A DNA stretch of 64,000 nucleotides. Origin: Streptomyces sp. GSL17-111 (GTDB lineage Bacteria; Actinomycetota; Actinomycetes; Streptomycetales; Streptomycetaceae). This document shows positions 50,136 through 58,878 of this stretch, one piece after another. The notes below the pieces were generated by a model. That model did no database searches, was not told the DNA's origin, and saw only the letters and a program-made list of their open reading frames with translations. Positions within the stretch are counted from its first letter, which is position 1. Every line of letters starts with the position of its first letter. The DNA lies in contig NZ_JBAJNS010000001.1 of the NCBI RefSeq assembly GCF_037911585.1, positions 4,139,501 to 4,203,500 on the forward strand. The letters run 5' to 3'. The position numbers and the translations under genes were made by a program.

Positions 50136-51194
50136 TCAGGCCAGCGTGACCGTCACCCGGCGGGCCGCCGAGCGCCGGGCCGCCTCCAGGACCCGCAGGG
50201 TGTCCGCCGCCTCCAGCGCGGTCACCGGCGGCGGCCCGCCCGAGCGCAGCGCCTCGGCGACGGCGGCGTAGTAGGCCGGGTAGTCACCCGGCAGCGAGGG
50301 GACGGGCGCCGCCTCGGCGACGGTGCCGAGCGTGCCCCACGCGGCCTGCGGCTCCACGCCCCACTCCGACCCGCCCGGCCGCTCCCCGGCCCGCAGGGCG
50401 TCCTCCTGCGGGTCGAGCCCGTGGGTGACGAACGCCGCCCGGTCGCCCAGCACCCGCAGCCGTGGCCCGTGCTGGGCCGCCAGGGCGCTGACCCACAGGT
50501 GGGAGCGGACGCCGCCGGTGTGGGTGATCGCGATGAACGTGTCGTCGTCGGCCTCCGCCCCCGGGCGCAGCACGTCCGACTCGGCGTAGACGGTCGCGGC
50601 CGGGCCGAAGAGCGCCAGCGCCTGGTCCACCACGTGGCTGCCCAGGTCGTAGAGGAGGCCGCCGACGTCGGCCGGGTCGCCGGACTCGCGCCAGCCGCCC
50701 TTCGGCTTCGGCCGCCAGCGCTCGAAGCGGGACTCGAACCGGTGCACGGTGCCCAGGTCACCCCGGTCGAGCACGGCCCGCAGGGTGCGGAAGTCGGCGT
50801 CCCAGCGGCGGTTCTGGAAGACGGAGAGCAGCAGCCCGCGTTCCTGGGCGAGTGCCGCCAGGCTCTCCGCCTCGGAGGCCGTGGCGGCCAGCGGCTTGTC
50901 CACGACGACGGGCAGCCCTGCCCGCAACGCCCGTTCGGCCAGCGCCACATGGGTGCGGTTCGGGGAGGCGACGACGACGAGGTCGAGTGCGCCGGTGTCC
51001 GCGAAGAACGCGTCGGCGTCGGCCACCGTCCGGACGCCGGGGTGGTCCTCGCGGGCCTGCCGGGCCCGTTCGGGGCGGGAGGTGACGACGGTGTGGAGGG
51101 TCAGGTCCCGGGAGGCCGCGATCAGCGGCGCGTGGAAGACGGAACCGGCCAGTCCGTACCCGATGAGCCCGACGCGCAGGGGAGATGCGTTCAT
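50136..51194 (-). CDS. Gfo/Idh/MocA family oxidoreductase
   Basis: A 352-residue NAD(P)-dependent sugar or inositol-type dehydrogenase. The Rossmann motif is GLIGYGLAGSVFHAP, VDKPLAATASEAE includes the Glu-Lys-Pro-like catalytic Lys, and RFERWRPKPKGGWRESGDPADVGGLLYDLGSHVVDQAL matches the C-terminal substrate domain with GSHxVDQ. The substrate is unknown. It is 55 nt upstream of nothing on its own strand; the HAD gene lies behind it, possibly in one transcript. Confidence 0.93.
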   Translation of the reverse strand: MNASPLRVGLIGYGLAGSVFHAPLIAASRDLTLHTVVTSRPERARQAREDHPGVRTVADADAFFADTGALDLVVVASPNRTHVALAERALRAGLPVVVDKPLAATASEAESLAALAQERGLLLSVFQNRRWDADFRTLRAVLDRGDLGTVHRFESRFERWRPKPKGGWRESGDPADVGGLLYDLGSHVVDQALALFGPAATVYAESDVLRPGAEADDDTFIAITHTGGVRSHLWVSALAAQHGPRLRVLGDRAAFVTHGLDPQEDALRAGERPGGSEWGVEPQAAWGTLGTVAEAAPVPSLPGDYPAYYAAVAEALRSGGPPPVTALEAADTLRVLEAARRSAARRVTVTLA

Positions 51195-51249
51195 CGGGCC
51201 CATGGTAGGGCGCACCGCCCGGCCCGCGACCGGTGCGCCCGGGGGCGGA

Positions 51250-52029
51250 TCAGGCGAGGTCGACGAGGTCGGCGATGGAGTCCACCACGGTCGTCGGACG
51301 GAACGGGTAGCGGTCGATGTCCTCCTTGGCCGTCAGTCCGGTGAGGACGAGGAACGTCTCCATCCCGGCCTCCAGCCCGGCCAGGACGTCGGTGTCCATC
51401 CGGTCGCCGATCATGGCCGACGTCTCCGAGTGCGCCCCGATGGCGTTCAGCCCGGTGCGCATCATCAGGGGGTTCGGCTTCCCGACGAAGTAGGGCTCCT
51501 TGCCGGTGGCCTTGGTGATCAGGGCCGCGACGGAACCCGTCGCCGGCAGCGCCCCCTGGGGGGAGGGGCCGGTGTTGTCGGGGTTCGTCGCGATGAACCG
51601 GGCCCCGTCGTTGATGAGGCGGATGGCCTTGGTGAGGGCTTCGAAGGAGTACGTCCGCGTCTCGCCCAGGATGACGAACTCGGGGTCCGCGTCGCTCAGG
51701 ACGTAGCCGACGTCGTGCAGCGCGGTCGTCAGGCCCGCCTCGCCGATGACGTACGCGGTGCCGCCGGGGTGCTGCTGGTCGAGGAACTTCGCGGTGGCGA
51801 GCGCCGAGGTCCAGATGTTCTCGGCGGGCACCTCCAGACCGATCCGGTTCAGCCGGGCGTGCAGGTCGCGCGCGGTGTACATCGAGTTGTTGGTCAGCAC
51901 CAGGAACGGCTTGCCGGACTCGCGCAGCTTCGTGATGAAGACGTCGGCCCCGGGCACCGGCACGCCCTCGTGCATCAGGACGCCGTCCATGTCGGTCAGC
52001 CACGATTCGATCGGCTTGCGTTCGCTCAT
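51250..52029 (-). CDS. HAD-IIA family phosphatase
   Basis: A 259-residue HAD-superfamily phosphatase of the NagD/AraL type. Motif I is SWLTDMDGVLMHEG (two Asp), motif II Ser/Thr lies in FLVLTNNSMYTARD, the C2A cap follows, and the C-terminal GDRMDTDVLAGLEAGM holds the acidic pair. Members remove phosphate from nucleotides and sugar phosphates. The start ATG at 52029 gives MSERKPIESWLTD. Confidence 0.94.
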   Translation of the reverse strand: MSERKPIESWLTDMDGVLMHEGVPVPGADVFITKLRESGKPFLVLTNNSMYTARDLHARLNRIGLEVPAENIWTSALATAKFLDQQHPGGTAYVIGEAGLTTALHDVGYVLSDADPEFVILGETRTYSFEALTKAIRLINDGARFIATNPDNTGPSPQGALPATGSVAALITKATGKEPYFVGKPNPLMMRTGLNAIGAHSETSAMIGDRMDTDVLAGLEAGMETFLVLTGLTAKEDIDRYPFRPTTVVDSIADLVDLA

Positions 52030-52092
52030 GCGGCCCATGCTATGCACCGTCCCCGCCCCCCGACATGCCCGGGACACATGCCGAGACGGTCA

Positions 52093-52137
52093 CCGCCCCG
52101 CGCGGGCCCGCGCGACGGGCCCGGCCGCCCGGGGCGG
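52093..52137 (-). terminator. Hairpin terminator after the sortase gene
   Basis: CCGCCCCG (52093-52100) pairs with CGGGGCGG (52130-52137), with further C/G pairing inside. It lies just after the sortase stop on the reverse strand. Confidence 0.55.
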
Positions 52138-52143
52138 AGCCGG

Positions 52144-52815
52144 TCAGGCGGCCGTCGAGCCGGTGAGGTAGGCGGAGACGACGACGTTCGCCGTGTAGGC
52201 CCCGGCCTTCTCGTCGAACGTGCCCCCGCAGGTGATGAGGCGCAACTCCGCGCGCCCCTCGTGCCGTTCCCCGTAGACCCGCTCCGCGTCGAACCCGTCG
52301 CGCTGCACGACCTCGACGTTCTCCACGGTGAACTCGGCGGCCGTCCCGTCGGCCCGTGCCACCCGCACCGCCACGCCCGGTTCCAGGGTGCTCAGCTCGT
52401 AGAAGACGGCCCGGTCGGTCTCGGTGTCCACATGGCCGACGAGCAGGGCGGCGCCGTCCTCGCCCGGCGCCGGGCCGCCCGCGTACCAGCCGACGGTCCC
52501 GGCCTCCTGGAGCGGCGGCGGGTCGACGGCGCCGTCCCGGTCGAGCCCCCGGGGGACGACGACGGCGTCCACCCCCAGTTCGTCGATGACGACCCGCTGC
52601 GGCGCCGCCCGCTCCCGGAGGGGCTCGGTGGCCGGGGGCAGGGCGACGCGTCCCTCCTCCCCGACCCGCTCGGAGGTCGCGACGTCCCGTGTGGCGCCGG
52701 GTGGCGGCGTGTCGGTGATGTCCTTGCCCCACAGCCACAGGGCCAGCAGCAGCACCGCCCAGGCCGTGCCCGTCATCACCCGCCCGGTGCCCGAGGAGCG
52801 CTCCTCGCCGGACAC
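52144..52815 (-). CDS. Class F sortase (Arg position altered)
   Basis: A 223-residue sortase-fold protein with one N-terminal membrane helix (GTAWAVLLLALWLWG). The catalytic His lies in ALLVGHVDTETDRAVFYEL and the Cys in ELRLITCGGTFD. In class F sortases the catalytic Arg follows about 12 residues after the Cys, near a Tyr; here the sequence is CGGTFDEKAGAYTANVVV, with Thr, and no Arg occurs after the Cys. The start is a GTG at 52815. It lies 4 nt after the gene for a His/Asp-rich secreted protein, so both are one operon. Confidence 0.87.
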   Translation of the reverse strand: MSGEERSSGTGRVMTGTAWAVLLLALWLWGKDITDTPPPGATRDVATSERVGEEGRVALPPATEPLRERAAPQRVVIDELGVDAVVVPRGLDRDGAVDPPPLQEAGTVGWYAGGPAPGEDGAALLVGHVDTETDRAVFYELSTLEPGVAVRVARADGTAAEFTVENVEVVQRDGFDAERVYGERHEGRAELRLITCGGTFDEKAGAYTANVVVSAYLTGSTAA

Positions 52816-52819
52816 GGCG

Positions 52820-53467
52820 TCAGCCGTCGGCGCCGCGCCGTGCCACCCGGCGCCGCCGCACGACGGCGAAGCCGGCCAGGCCCACGGCCCCGGCCCCGGC
52901 GAGCCCGAGGGCGACGGACGCCGACGCGTCGTCGTCGTCGCCCGCCGTGCCGCCGCCGCCCGCGCGGACGGGGGCCACCGGCCGCTCGTGGTGCCCGTCG
53001 TCGTGCCGGTCGTGGCGGCCGTCGTGGCCCCCGTCGTGGTGCGTCGGCTCCGGGTGCGGCCGGCCGCCGACGACGAAGACCGAGCCCTCGGCGATCCCGC
53101 GCTTGAGGTTGCCCGTCTTGTCGTAGCAGTCGACGGTGATGCCGTAGCGGCCCGGCTCGGCGGCGGCGCGGATGCCCGCGTGGCCGCTCAGGACCTGGTC
53201 GGCGGTCTGCGTGAGCGTCACGGTGGCGACGAAGGCGCGGGACCGGGCCAGCGCCTTGTCCCCGTCGCAGGAGTCCACCCGCAGCGCCACCTGCCCACCG
53301 GCCCGGACCTTCGCCGGGCTCACGACGACCGACCCGGAGTACTCCGGGTCCACCGGTCCCGTCCGCTCGGCCGCGGCGGGCACGGTTCCGGACAGGGCGA
53401 GGGCGGCGGCGCCCACCGTCAGCAGCGCGGTACGGAACGTCACCCTGGTGGGGCATGCGGTACTCAT
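52820..53467 (-). CDS. Secreted membrane-anchored surface protein, probable sortase partner
   Basis: A 215-residue protein: signal peptide (RTALLTVGAAALALSGTVPAAA), an immunoglobulin-like domain of about 100 residues with one Cys pair (VDSCDGDK, ITVDCYDK), a His/Asp-rich linker (HHDGGHDGRHDRHDDGHHE), then a C-terminal membrane helix (VALGLAGAGAVGLAGFAVV) and RRRR tail. Such tails are used for sorting, but I see no LPxTG-like motif; only Gly-rich and Asp-rich residues precede the helix. It is probably the sortase's companion. Confidence 0.8.
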   Translation of the reverse strand: MSTACPTRVTFRTALLTVGAAALALSGTVPAAAERTGPVDPEYSGSVVVSPAKVRAGGQVALRVDSCDGDKALARSRAFVATVTLTQTADQVLSGHAGIRAAAEPGRYGITVDCYDKTGNLKRGIAEGSVFVVGGRPHPEPTHHDGGHDGRHDRHDDGHHERPVAPVRAGGGGTAGDDDDASASVALGLAGAGAVGLAGFAVVRRRRVARRGADG

Positions 53468-53721
53468 GGGGAACCTCCGGGTCGATGCCCTTCGACCGTG
53501 CCCCGCCGCCCCGGCGGTGGCACCCCCAGCGCGGCCGAACGGGTCTCCGGCCGCCGGTGCGGACCCGCGTGGGCACACCCTAGGCTCGGGAGCGGCCGGA
53601 CGGGAGAAGGCACCCTCGTCCGGCCCGGGTGAAGTGGGGCCCGCGCCGGGACGTTCCGGACGGCCTTGCGAGAATCGAGAGGCGTGGGGCGCACCGCCCC
53701 GCGTGTGGCGAGGGGGAGTGG

Positions 53722-54759
53722 ATGTACGGCACGGACGTCGCCCGCAGGACGCGCGCCCGGGCGCTCGCCGGAACGGCCGCGCTGGCGGCCATGGCGCTGC
53801 TGGGCGCCTGCTCCTCCTCGGACGGGGACGGGGACGGCCCGCCCCGGAAGGAGTCGCCCGCCTCCGGGGCGGCGGAGAACCCGGGTCCCTTCTGGGTCAA
53901 CCCCGAGAGCAAGGCCGCACAGGCGTTGGCCGAGGCCCGCCAGGACGCGCCCGGGGAGGCGGAGCTCGTCGAGGCGATCGCCGGGCGTCCCGCGGGGCAG
54001 TGGATCGGCACCGACGACCCGGAGGGGGAGGCCCGCCGGCTCACCGAGGCCGCGGCCGAGGCGGACCGCACGCCGCTGCTCGTCCTCTACAACATCCCCC
54101 ACCGCGACTGCGGCCAGTACTCCAAGGGCGGGGCCGAGAGCGCGGACGCCTACCGCGCCTGGATCGACCGCGTGGTGTCGGGTATCGGCGACCGTGCGGC
54201 GTGGGTCGTGCTGGAGCCCGACGCCCTGCCGCACATCCTCGTCCCCGGCTGCGTCCCCGCCGAGATGCACGACGAGCACTACTCCCTGCTGTCCGAGGCC
54301 GTGACGAAGCTGAGCGCGCTGCCGCAGACCCGCGTCTACATCGACGCGGGGAACCCGCAGTGGGTGCGCGACCCCGGCGGCATGGTCGAGCCGCTGCGGC
54401 GGGCGGGCATCGAGCAGGCCGACGGCTTCTCGCTCAACGTGTCCAACTACCAGACGACCGAGGCCAACGCGGAGTACGGGAAGCGGCTGTCGTCGATGGT
54501 CGGGGACAAGCCCTTCGTCATCGACACCAGCCGCAACGGCAACGGGCCGGTGCCGGGGGACGAGGCGGAGGAGGCGTGGTGCAACCCGCCGGGTCGTGCG
54601 CTCGGTGAGCCGCCGACGACGGAGACGGGCGACGAGCGGATCGACGCCTTCCTGTGGGTGAAGCGTCCCGGGGAGTCCGACGGCACCTGCCGGGGCGGCC
54701 CGCAGGCGGGCGAGTGGCACCACGCGTACGCCCTGGAGCTCGCACGCAACGCGCAGTGA
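53722..54759 (+). CDS. GH6 family glycoside hydrolase lipoprotein (CslZ-like)
   Basis: A 345-residue secreted cellulase-family protein that cuts beta-1,4-glucans by inversion. The lipoprotein signal ends AMALLGACSSS. The GH6 barrel has LVLYNIPHRDCGQYSKGGA (substrate-binding loop), WVVLEPDALPHIL (general acid Asp), VYIDAGNPQWV, FSLNVSNYQTT and FVIDTSRNGNG. In Streptomyces a GH6 gene (cslZ) is next to glxA and cslA; here it is in the same block, separated by two genes. It probably trims or opens cell-wall glycan at tips. ATG 53722 follows GGGGGAG. Confidence 0.9.
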   Translation: MYGTDVARRTRARALAGTAALAAMALLGACSSSDGDGDGPPRKESPASGAAENPGPFWVNPESKAAQALAEARQDAPGEAELVEAIAGRPAGQWIGTDDPEGEARRLTEAAAEADRTPLLVLYNIPHRDCGQYSKGGAESADAYRAWIDRVVSGIGDRAAWVVLEPDALPHILVPGCVPAEMHDEHYSLLSEAVTKLSALPQTRVYIDAGNPQWVRDPGGMVEPLRRAGIEQADGFSLNVSNYQTTEANAEYGKRLSSMVGDKPFVIDTSRNGNGPVPGDEAEEAWCNPPGRALGEPPTTETGDERIDAFLWVKRPGESDGTCRGGPQAGEWHHAYALELARNAQ

Positions 54760-54984
54760 CGCACCGGCCCGTGCGGGGGCGCGTGGGGGCGGGCACCGTC
54801 CGCGCGCGATCCGGCGCTCCGCCGGGCGTGCCGCAGCACGTCGGCGCGTGCTCGACGCGGCGCGCGCCCGCCATGCGGGCGGAACGGCATGTGCGCGGGG
54901 CGGTTTCCCCCGGAACGGGCCACGCGGGGCGGTGACGGAGGGTAAACGGGTGGCAGTGTCCGCCCACCCCCACGGGAGCCCCAC

Positions 54985-56687
54985 ATGACGATGGAAGCCG
55001 TCAGGATCGACTTCGACAAGGAGACCGGGATCGGCCCGGTCGACCGGGAGGGTCCGTTCGACCCGGCCGAACGCCGCCTCATGGAGGACCTGCAGGGCAA
55101 CATCCTCAAAAGCCACGGTCGGGGGCACAGCCGCCACCTCTTCATCCGGTTCGACCCCGCGAGCCGGGACCGGGGCCGGGCCTGGCTGGCCGGCATGGCC
55201 GACCGGATCACCACCGCGATGAAGCAGTGGGACGACTCCCGCAGGCGGGCCGCCCTGTTCGCCGCCGCCGGCTTCGGGCCGCTGGGCGTCTCCGTCGGCC
55301 TCCGACTCGCCGACGGCCCACGGCTCACGCTCGACGGGACGGCGGGCCCGCTCGGCGGTTCCCTCGGCGCCGGGCTCGGGGACGGCGGCCTGTTCGGCGC
55401 CTCGGCCGGAGCGCGGACCGACCGCGGCGGTGCCCGGCCCGACTCCGACGGCGGTCACGGCGGCGACGGCGACGGCCGTCTCGTGGACCCGGAGGCCTTC
55501 CTGAGCGCGGAGTTGGCCCGGAACCCCAGCGACGTCTTCGTCAACCTCATGCTCTCCGCCTCCGGTTACCGGGCGCTCGGCTTCACCCGGCTCCCGGCGG
55601 ACGAGGCGTTCGCCCGCGGCAGCCGGGACTCCGCGACGCTGGCCAGGCTCTGCGACCCCCGGTGGAGCAGTGGCACCGGGGATTCCGGGAGAGCCTGCAC
55701 GCGGTGGTGATCGTCGCCGACGACGACCCGGAGCGGGTGCAGCGGACGGCGGACGGGATCCGGGCCGACCTGCTCGCCGCCGGCGCCGGGCACGTCGTGC
55801 ACGAGGAGGCGGGCAAGGTGCTGCGGCTGCGCCCGAACGGGCCCGCGCGTGAGCACTTCGGCTTCGCCGACGGCGTCAGCGAGCCGCACTTCCTGGCCAA
55901 GGACGTCGAGAAGGCGAAGAAGGAGGAAGGGCACAGCGTGTGGCACCCCGGCGGACCGCTCAGCCTGGTCCTCGCCAAGGACCCGGGTGGTGACGCGGAG
56001 ACGGGGTACGGCTCGTACGTCGTCTACCGCAAGCTGGAGCAGGACGTGCCGCACTTCGACGCGCAGCGGCTGAAGCTCGCCCGCGCGCTGGCCGAGGCCG
56101 ACGGCCGGGCGGAGCCGCACGAGGGCGACAAGGAGCTCGCCGGCGCCTACATGGTCGGCCGTTTCCGCAACGGCATGCCCGTCAACCTGCCGGCCACCGC
56201 CTCCCTGGACGGCTCGATCCCGAACGACTTCGACTTCTCCGGCGACCAGGACGGCCTGAAGTGCCCCTACCAGGCCCACACCCGCAAGACGAACCCCCGG
56301 GGTGACACCGTCTGGCGGTTCGGCGGCACCCTTGAGGAGGAGCGGACGCGCCGCATCGCCCGCCGTGGCATCTCCTACGAGAGCGACGGCACCGTCGGGC
56401 TGCTGTTCCTCTGCGCCCAGGCGGACATCGCCGAGCAGTTCGAGTTCATGCAGGACCGCTGGTGCAACAACGTCGACTTCGTCGCGGGCGGCGCGGACGG
56501 CAAGCCCTCCACCGGGCAGGACCCGGTGGTCGGGGTCGGCAGCGCGCAGACCCCGACGTACTGGCCGAAGAAGCACGGCGTCGCCGGGGAGAAGGTCACG
56601 GTCTCCCTGGCGGAGTCGGTGACGCTGCGCGGCGCCGAGTACTTCTTCGTCCCCAGCCGTAGCTTCCTGCGCGACGCGCGCGGCTGA
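54985..56687 (+). pseudogene. DyP-type peroxidase, interrupted by one-base frameshift
   Basis: Two frames together encode one heme peroxidase of about 567 residues. Frame one (54985-55710) starts MTMEAVRIDFDKETGIG with LMEDLQGNILKSHGRGHSRHLFIRF. The second frame continues PVEQWHRGFRESLHAVVIV, FGFADGVSEPHF (distal Asp loop), RRGISYESDG (distal Arg) and YQAHTRKTNPR (probable proximal His). The break is at a C5 run (55656-55660); one extra C joins ...LCDP to PVEQWH. It could be a sequencing error, a recent mutation, or programmed slippage. DyP enzymes use H2O2 to oxidise dyes, lignin or protein partners. Confidence 0.85.
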
Positions 56688-56700
56688 TCCGCACGGCCGT

Positions 56701-56749
56701 CCGTTCGCCGCTCCCACCCCGACCGGGGCGGCGGGCGGGCGGCGAGCGG
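56701..56749 (+). terminator. Hairpin terminator after the DyP gene
   Basis: An 11-bp stem with one G-U pair (56701-56711 with 56739-56749) encloses an inner CCCCG/CGGGG hairpin. Confidence 0.65.
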
Positions 56750-56896
56750 GCCGACACCATCCGGCCCCGAGGTCGCCGACTGAGCGACATATGCCCTTGA
56801 TAAATGCTTTCTGCACTTTTTCTCTGCAGCTTTATGTCGCCATTGCGTTACTCTGCGTGGCGCGGCGCGCTTCGTCGCTCTCCCGAGGAGGAGTTC

Positions 56897-58807
56897 ATGG
56901 CCCATCGCACGATCCCGGGCACCGCCACCGCCTGTTCCCTGCTGTCCGCCGCCACGGTGCTCACGGCCCTCACCGCCGGACCCGTCGCGGCCCACGGCGA
57001 CGGCGACCACCACCACGAGCCGGCACCGCGCGGCGTCCAGGTGCCGGAGGTCAGCGCGGAGGAGGTGGCGGCCGAGTACGACCCCGCCGAGGCCGCCGCC
57101 ATCGGACGCGAGCACGCCGAGGCCCACGCCCGCACCCGTGCCGCCGCCGAGAACACGTCCGACTACCCGCAGACGACGCGGACGAACAGCCTGCGGTGGC
57201 TCACCGAGGACCAGCGGAAGAAGAACGCCGCCTTCGCCCCGAAGGAGTTCGGCCGCTTCACCGAGTTCTTCCCCTCGCCCGACTACGGCGTGCACATCGC
57301 CCAACTCCCCACGGGCAAGGTCCTGCTCTTCTCCTTCGAGCCGGTGGAGGACAACCCGAACCGGGAGACGGCCCCCACCCAGATCATCGGCGCGCGCAAC
57401 GCCGGGCGGGCCTTCCTGTGGGATCCGCGCCGGGGCACCGGCCCGGACGCCTTCACCGCCGCCCACCCCCCGGTCATCGACATGCCGGACGGCCGGGGCG
57501 AGGAGCGCAGAGCGCCGTTCTTCTGCGCCGGTCACTCCTTCCTGCCCAACAGCATGCTCGGGGTCTTCGGCGGGAACCTCGGCGGCAACGGGGGATCCGG
57601 CGCCAAACTCTCACTCCTCTACGACCCGTGGAAGGAGGAGTGGCTGCGCCAGGACGACATGGCCGTCGGCCGCTGGTACCCCACGGTCGTGACGGCGGCC
57701 GACGGGCGCCAGTACATCTTCTCCGGCCAGTCCGAACGCGGCTGGGGGACGCCGACCGAGGTCGTGGAACGCTTCCCGGCCCAGGGGCGTCCCGTGCCCA
57801 TGAGCACCGGGGCCAGGATGCTCGGCGACCCGGTCGAGCGGCTCACCGTCGAGGCACCCTTCCGCCACGACTACCCGCACACCTTCGCGCTGCGCGACGG
57901 CCTCATCCACGCCCTGGGCCGCGACTCCGACCAGCAGTGGGCCTTCGACCCGGTCCGTCAGACGCGCCGGACCCTGCCGAACCTGCCGGACGACCCGCAG
58001 GGCCGCAAGCAGCAGGAGCGCTGGTACGGCTCGGCCGTCCCGCTGCCCAACGGCAAGCTCGGCCCGGACTCCGTCCTGTACATGGGCGGCGACGCGAACG
58101 ACCCGACCACCTACCTGCTCAAGGACGACACCTGGACCAAGACCGGCGCCAGGGCCTTCGGCCGTACCCAGGACAACACGCTCATCCTGCCCGACGGCAG
58201 CCTCTTCACCGTCAACGGCGCCCCCGACATCCGGGACTACGGCAACGGCCCGTACAACCCCAACGCCGACCAGAAGTACCGCAGCACCGAACTGCGCGAG
58301 CCGGGCGGCGGCTGGCGGCTCGGGCCCGTCCAGCGCCTGCCGCGCGGCTACCACTCCAACGCGGTCGTCATGCCGGACGGCCGCGTCATGATCACCGGTG
58401 ACGAGCTCCAGCAGATCGCCAACGACCCCGACATCACCGACGACATGCACGGCACGGTCGAGATCTACGAACCCGCCTACCTGCATCGTGGCGAGCGTCC
58501 CCACCTGGGCCGGGCGCCGAAGAAGATGCTCCGCTACCAGCAGCACTTCACGGTCGGTTCCCGCACGGCGGGTGAGGTCGAACGGGCGGTGATCCTGTCC
58601 CCGTCGACGGCCACGCACTCCGTCAACACCAGCCAGCGCCACCTGGAACTGGAGATCGTCCGGCGCGGCCAGGGCACCCTGGAGCTGAAGGCGCCGCCCT
58701 CGCCCGAGGACGCGATCCCGGGCTTCTACATGCTGTTCCTCCTGAACGAGGACGGCGTGCCCAGTACCGCGCAGTGGGTGCGGTTCGGCCCGCCGCGCGC
58801 CGGCTGA
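56897..58807 (+). CDS. Secreted galactose-oxidase-like copper radical oxidase (GlxA paralogue)
   Basis: A 636-residue kelch-propeller enzyme with a C-terminal DUF1929 domain, predicted to oxidise primary alcohols or aldehydes to give H2O2. A signal peptide (LLSAATVLTALTAGPVAAHG) is followed by a His-rich segment. The copper-site set is complete: Cys210 (APFFCAGHSF) and Tyr261 (GRWYPTVV) for the crosslink, axial Tyr485-His486 (RGYHSNAV), and His574 (STATHSVN). It is convergent with glxA and shares its domain plan but has a different N-terminus. ATG 56897 follows GAGGAGG. Confidence 0.9.
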   Translation: MAHRTIPGTATACSLLSAATVLTALTAGPVAAHGDGDHHHEPAPRGVQVPEVSAEEVAAEYDPAEAAAIGREHAEAHARTRAAAENTSDYPQTTRTNSLRWLTEDQRKKNAAFAPKEFGRFTEFFPSPDYGVHIAQLPTGKVLLFSFEPVEDNPNRETAPTQIIGARNAGRAFLWDPRRGTGPDAFTAAHPPVIDMPDGRGEERRAPFFCAGHSFLPNSMLGVFGGNLGGNGGSGAKLSLLYDPWKEEWLRQDDMAVGRWYPTVVTAADGRQYIFSGQSERGWGTPTEVVERFPAQGRPVPMSTGARMLGDPVERLTVEAPFRHDYPHTFALRDGLIHALGRDSDQQWAFDPVRQTRRTLPNLPDDPQGRKQQERWYGSAVPLPNGKLGPDSVLYMGGDANDPTTYLLKDDTWTKTGARAFGRTQDNTLILPDGSLFTVNGAPDIRDYGNGPYNPNADQKYRSTELREPGGGWRLGPVQRLPRGYHSNAVVMPDGRVMITGDELQQIANDPDITDDMHGTVEIYEPAYLHRGERPHLGRAPKKMLRYQQHFTVGSRTAGEVERAVILSPSTATHSVNTSQRHLELEIVRRGQGTLELKAPPSPEDAIPGFYMLFLLNEDGVPSTAQWVRFGPPRAG

Positions 58808-58835
58808 GCCACCGCGCCGGCCGGGCCACGGCGAC

Positions 58836-58872
58836 GGCGGACGGACCGGTCTCGGGGGCCGGACCGTCCGCC
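58836..58872. terminator. Bidirectional hairpin between the two copper oxidases
   Basis: GGCGGACGG (58836-58844) pairs with CCGTCCGCC (58864-58872), with further inner pairing, between the two stop codons. Confidence 0.75.
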
Positions 58873-58878
58873 GCCCGC

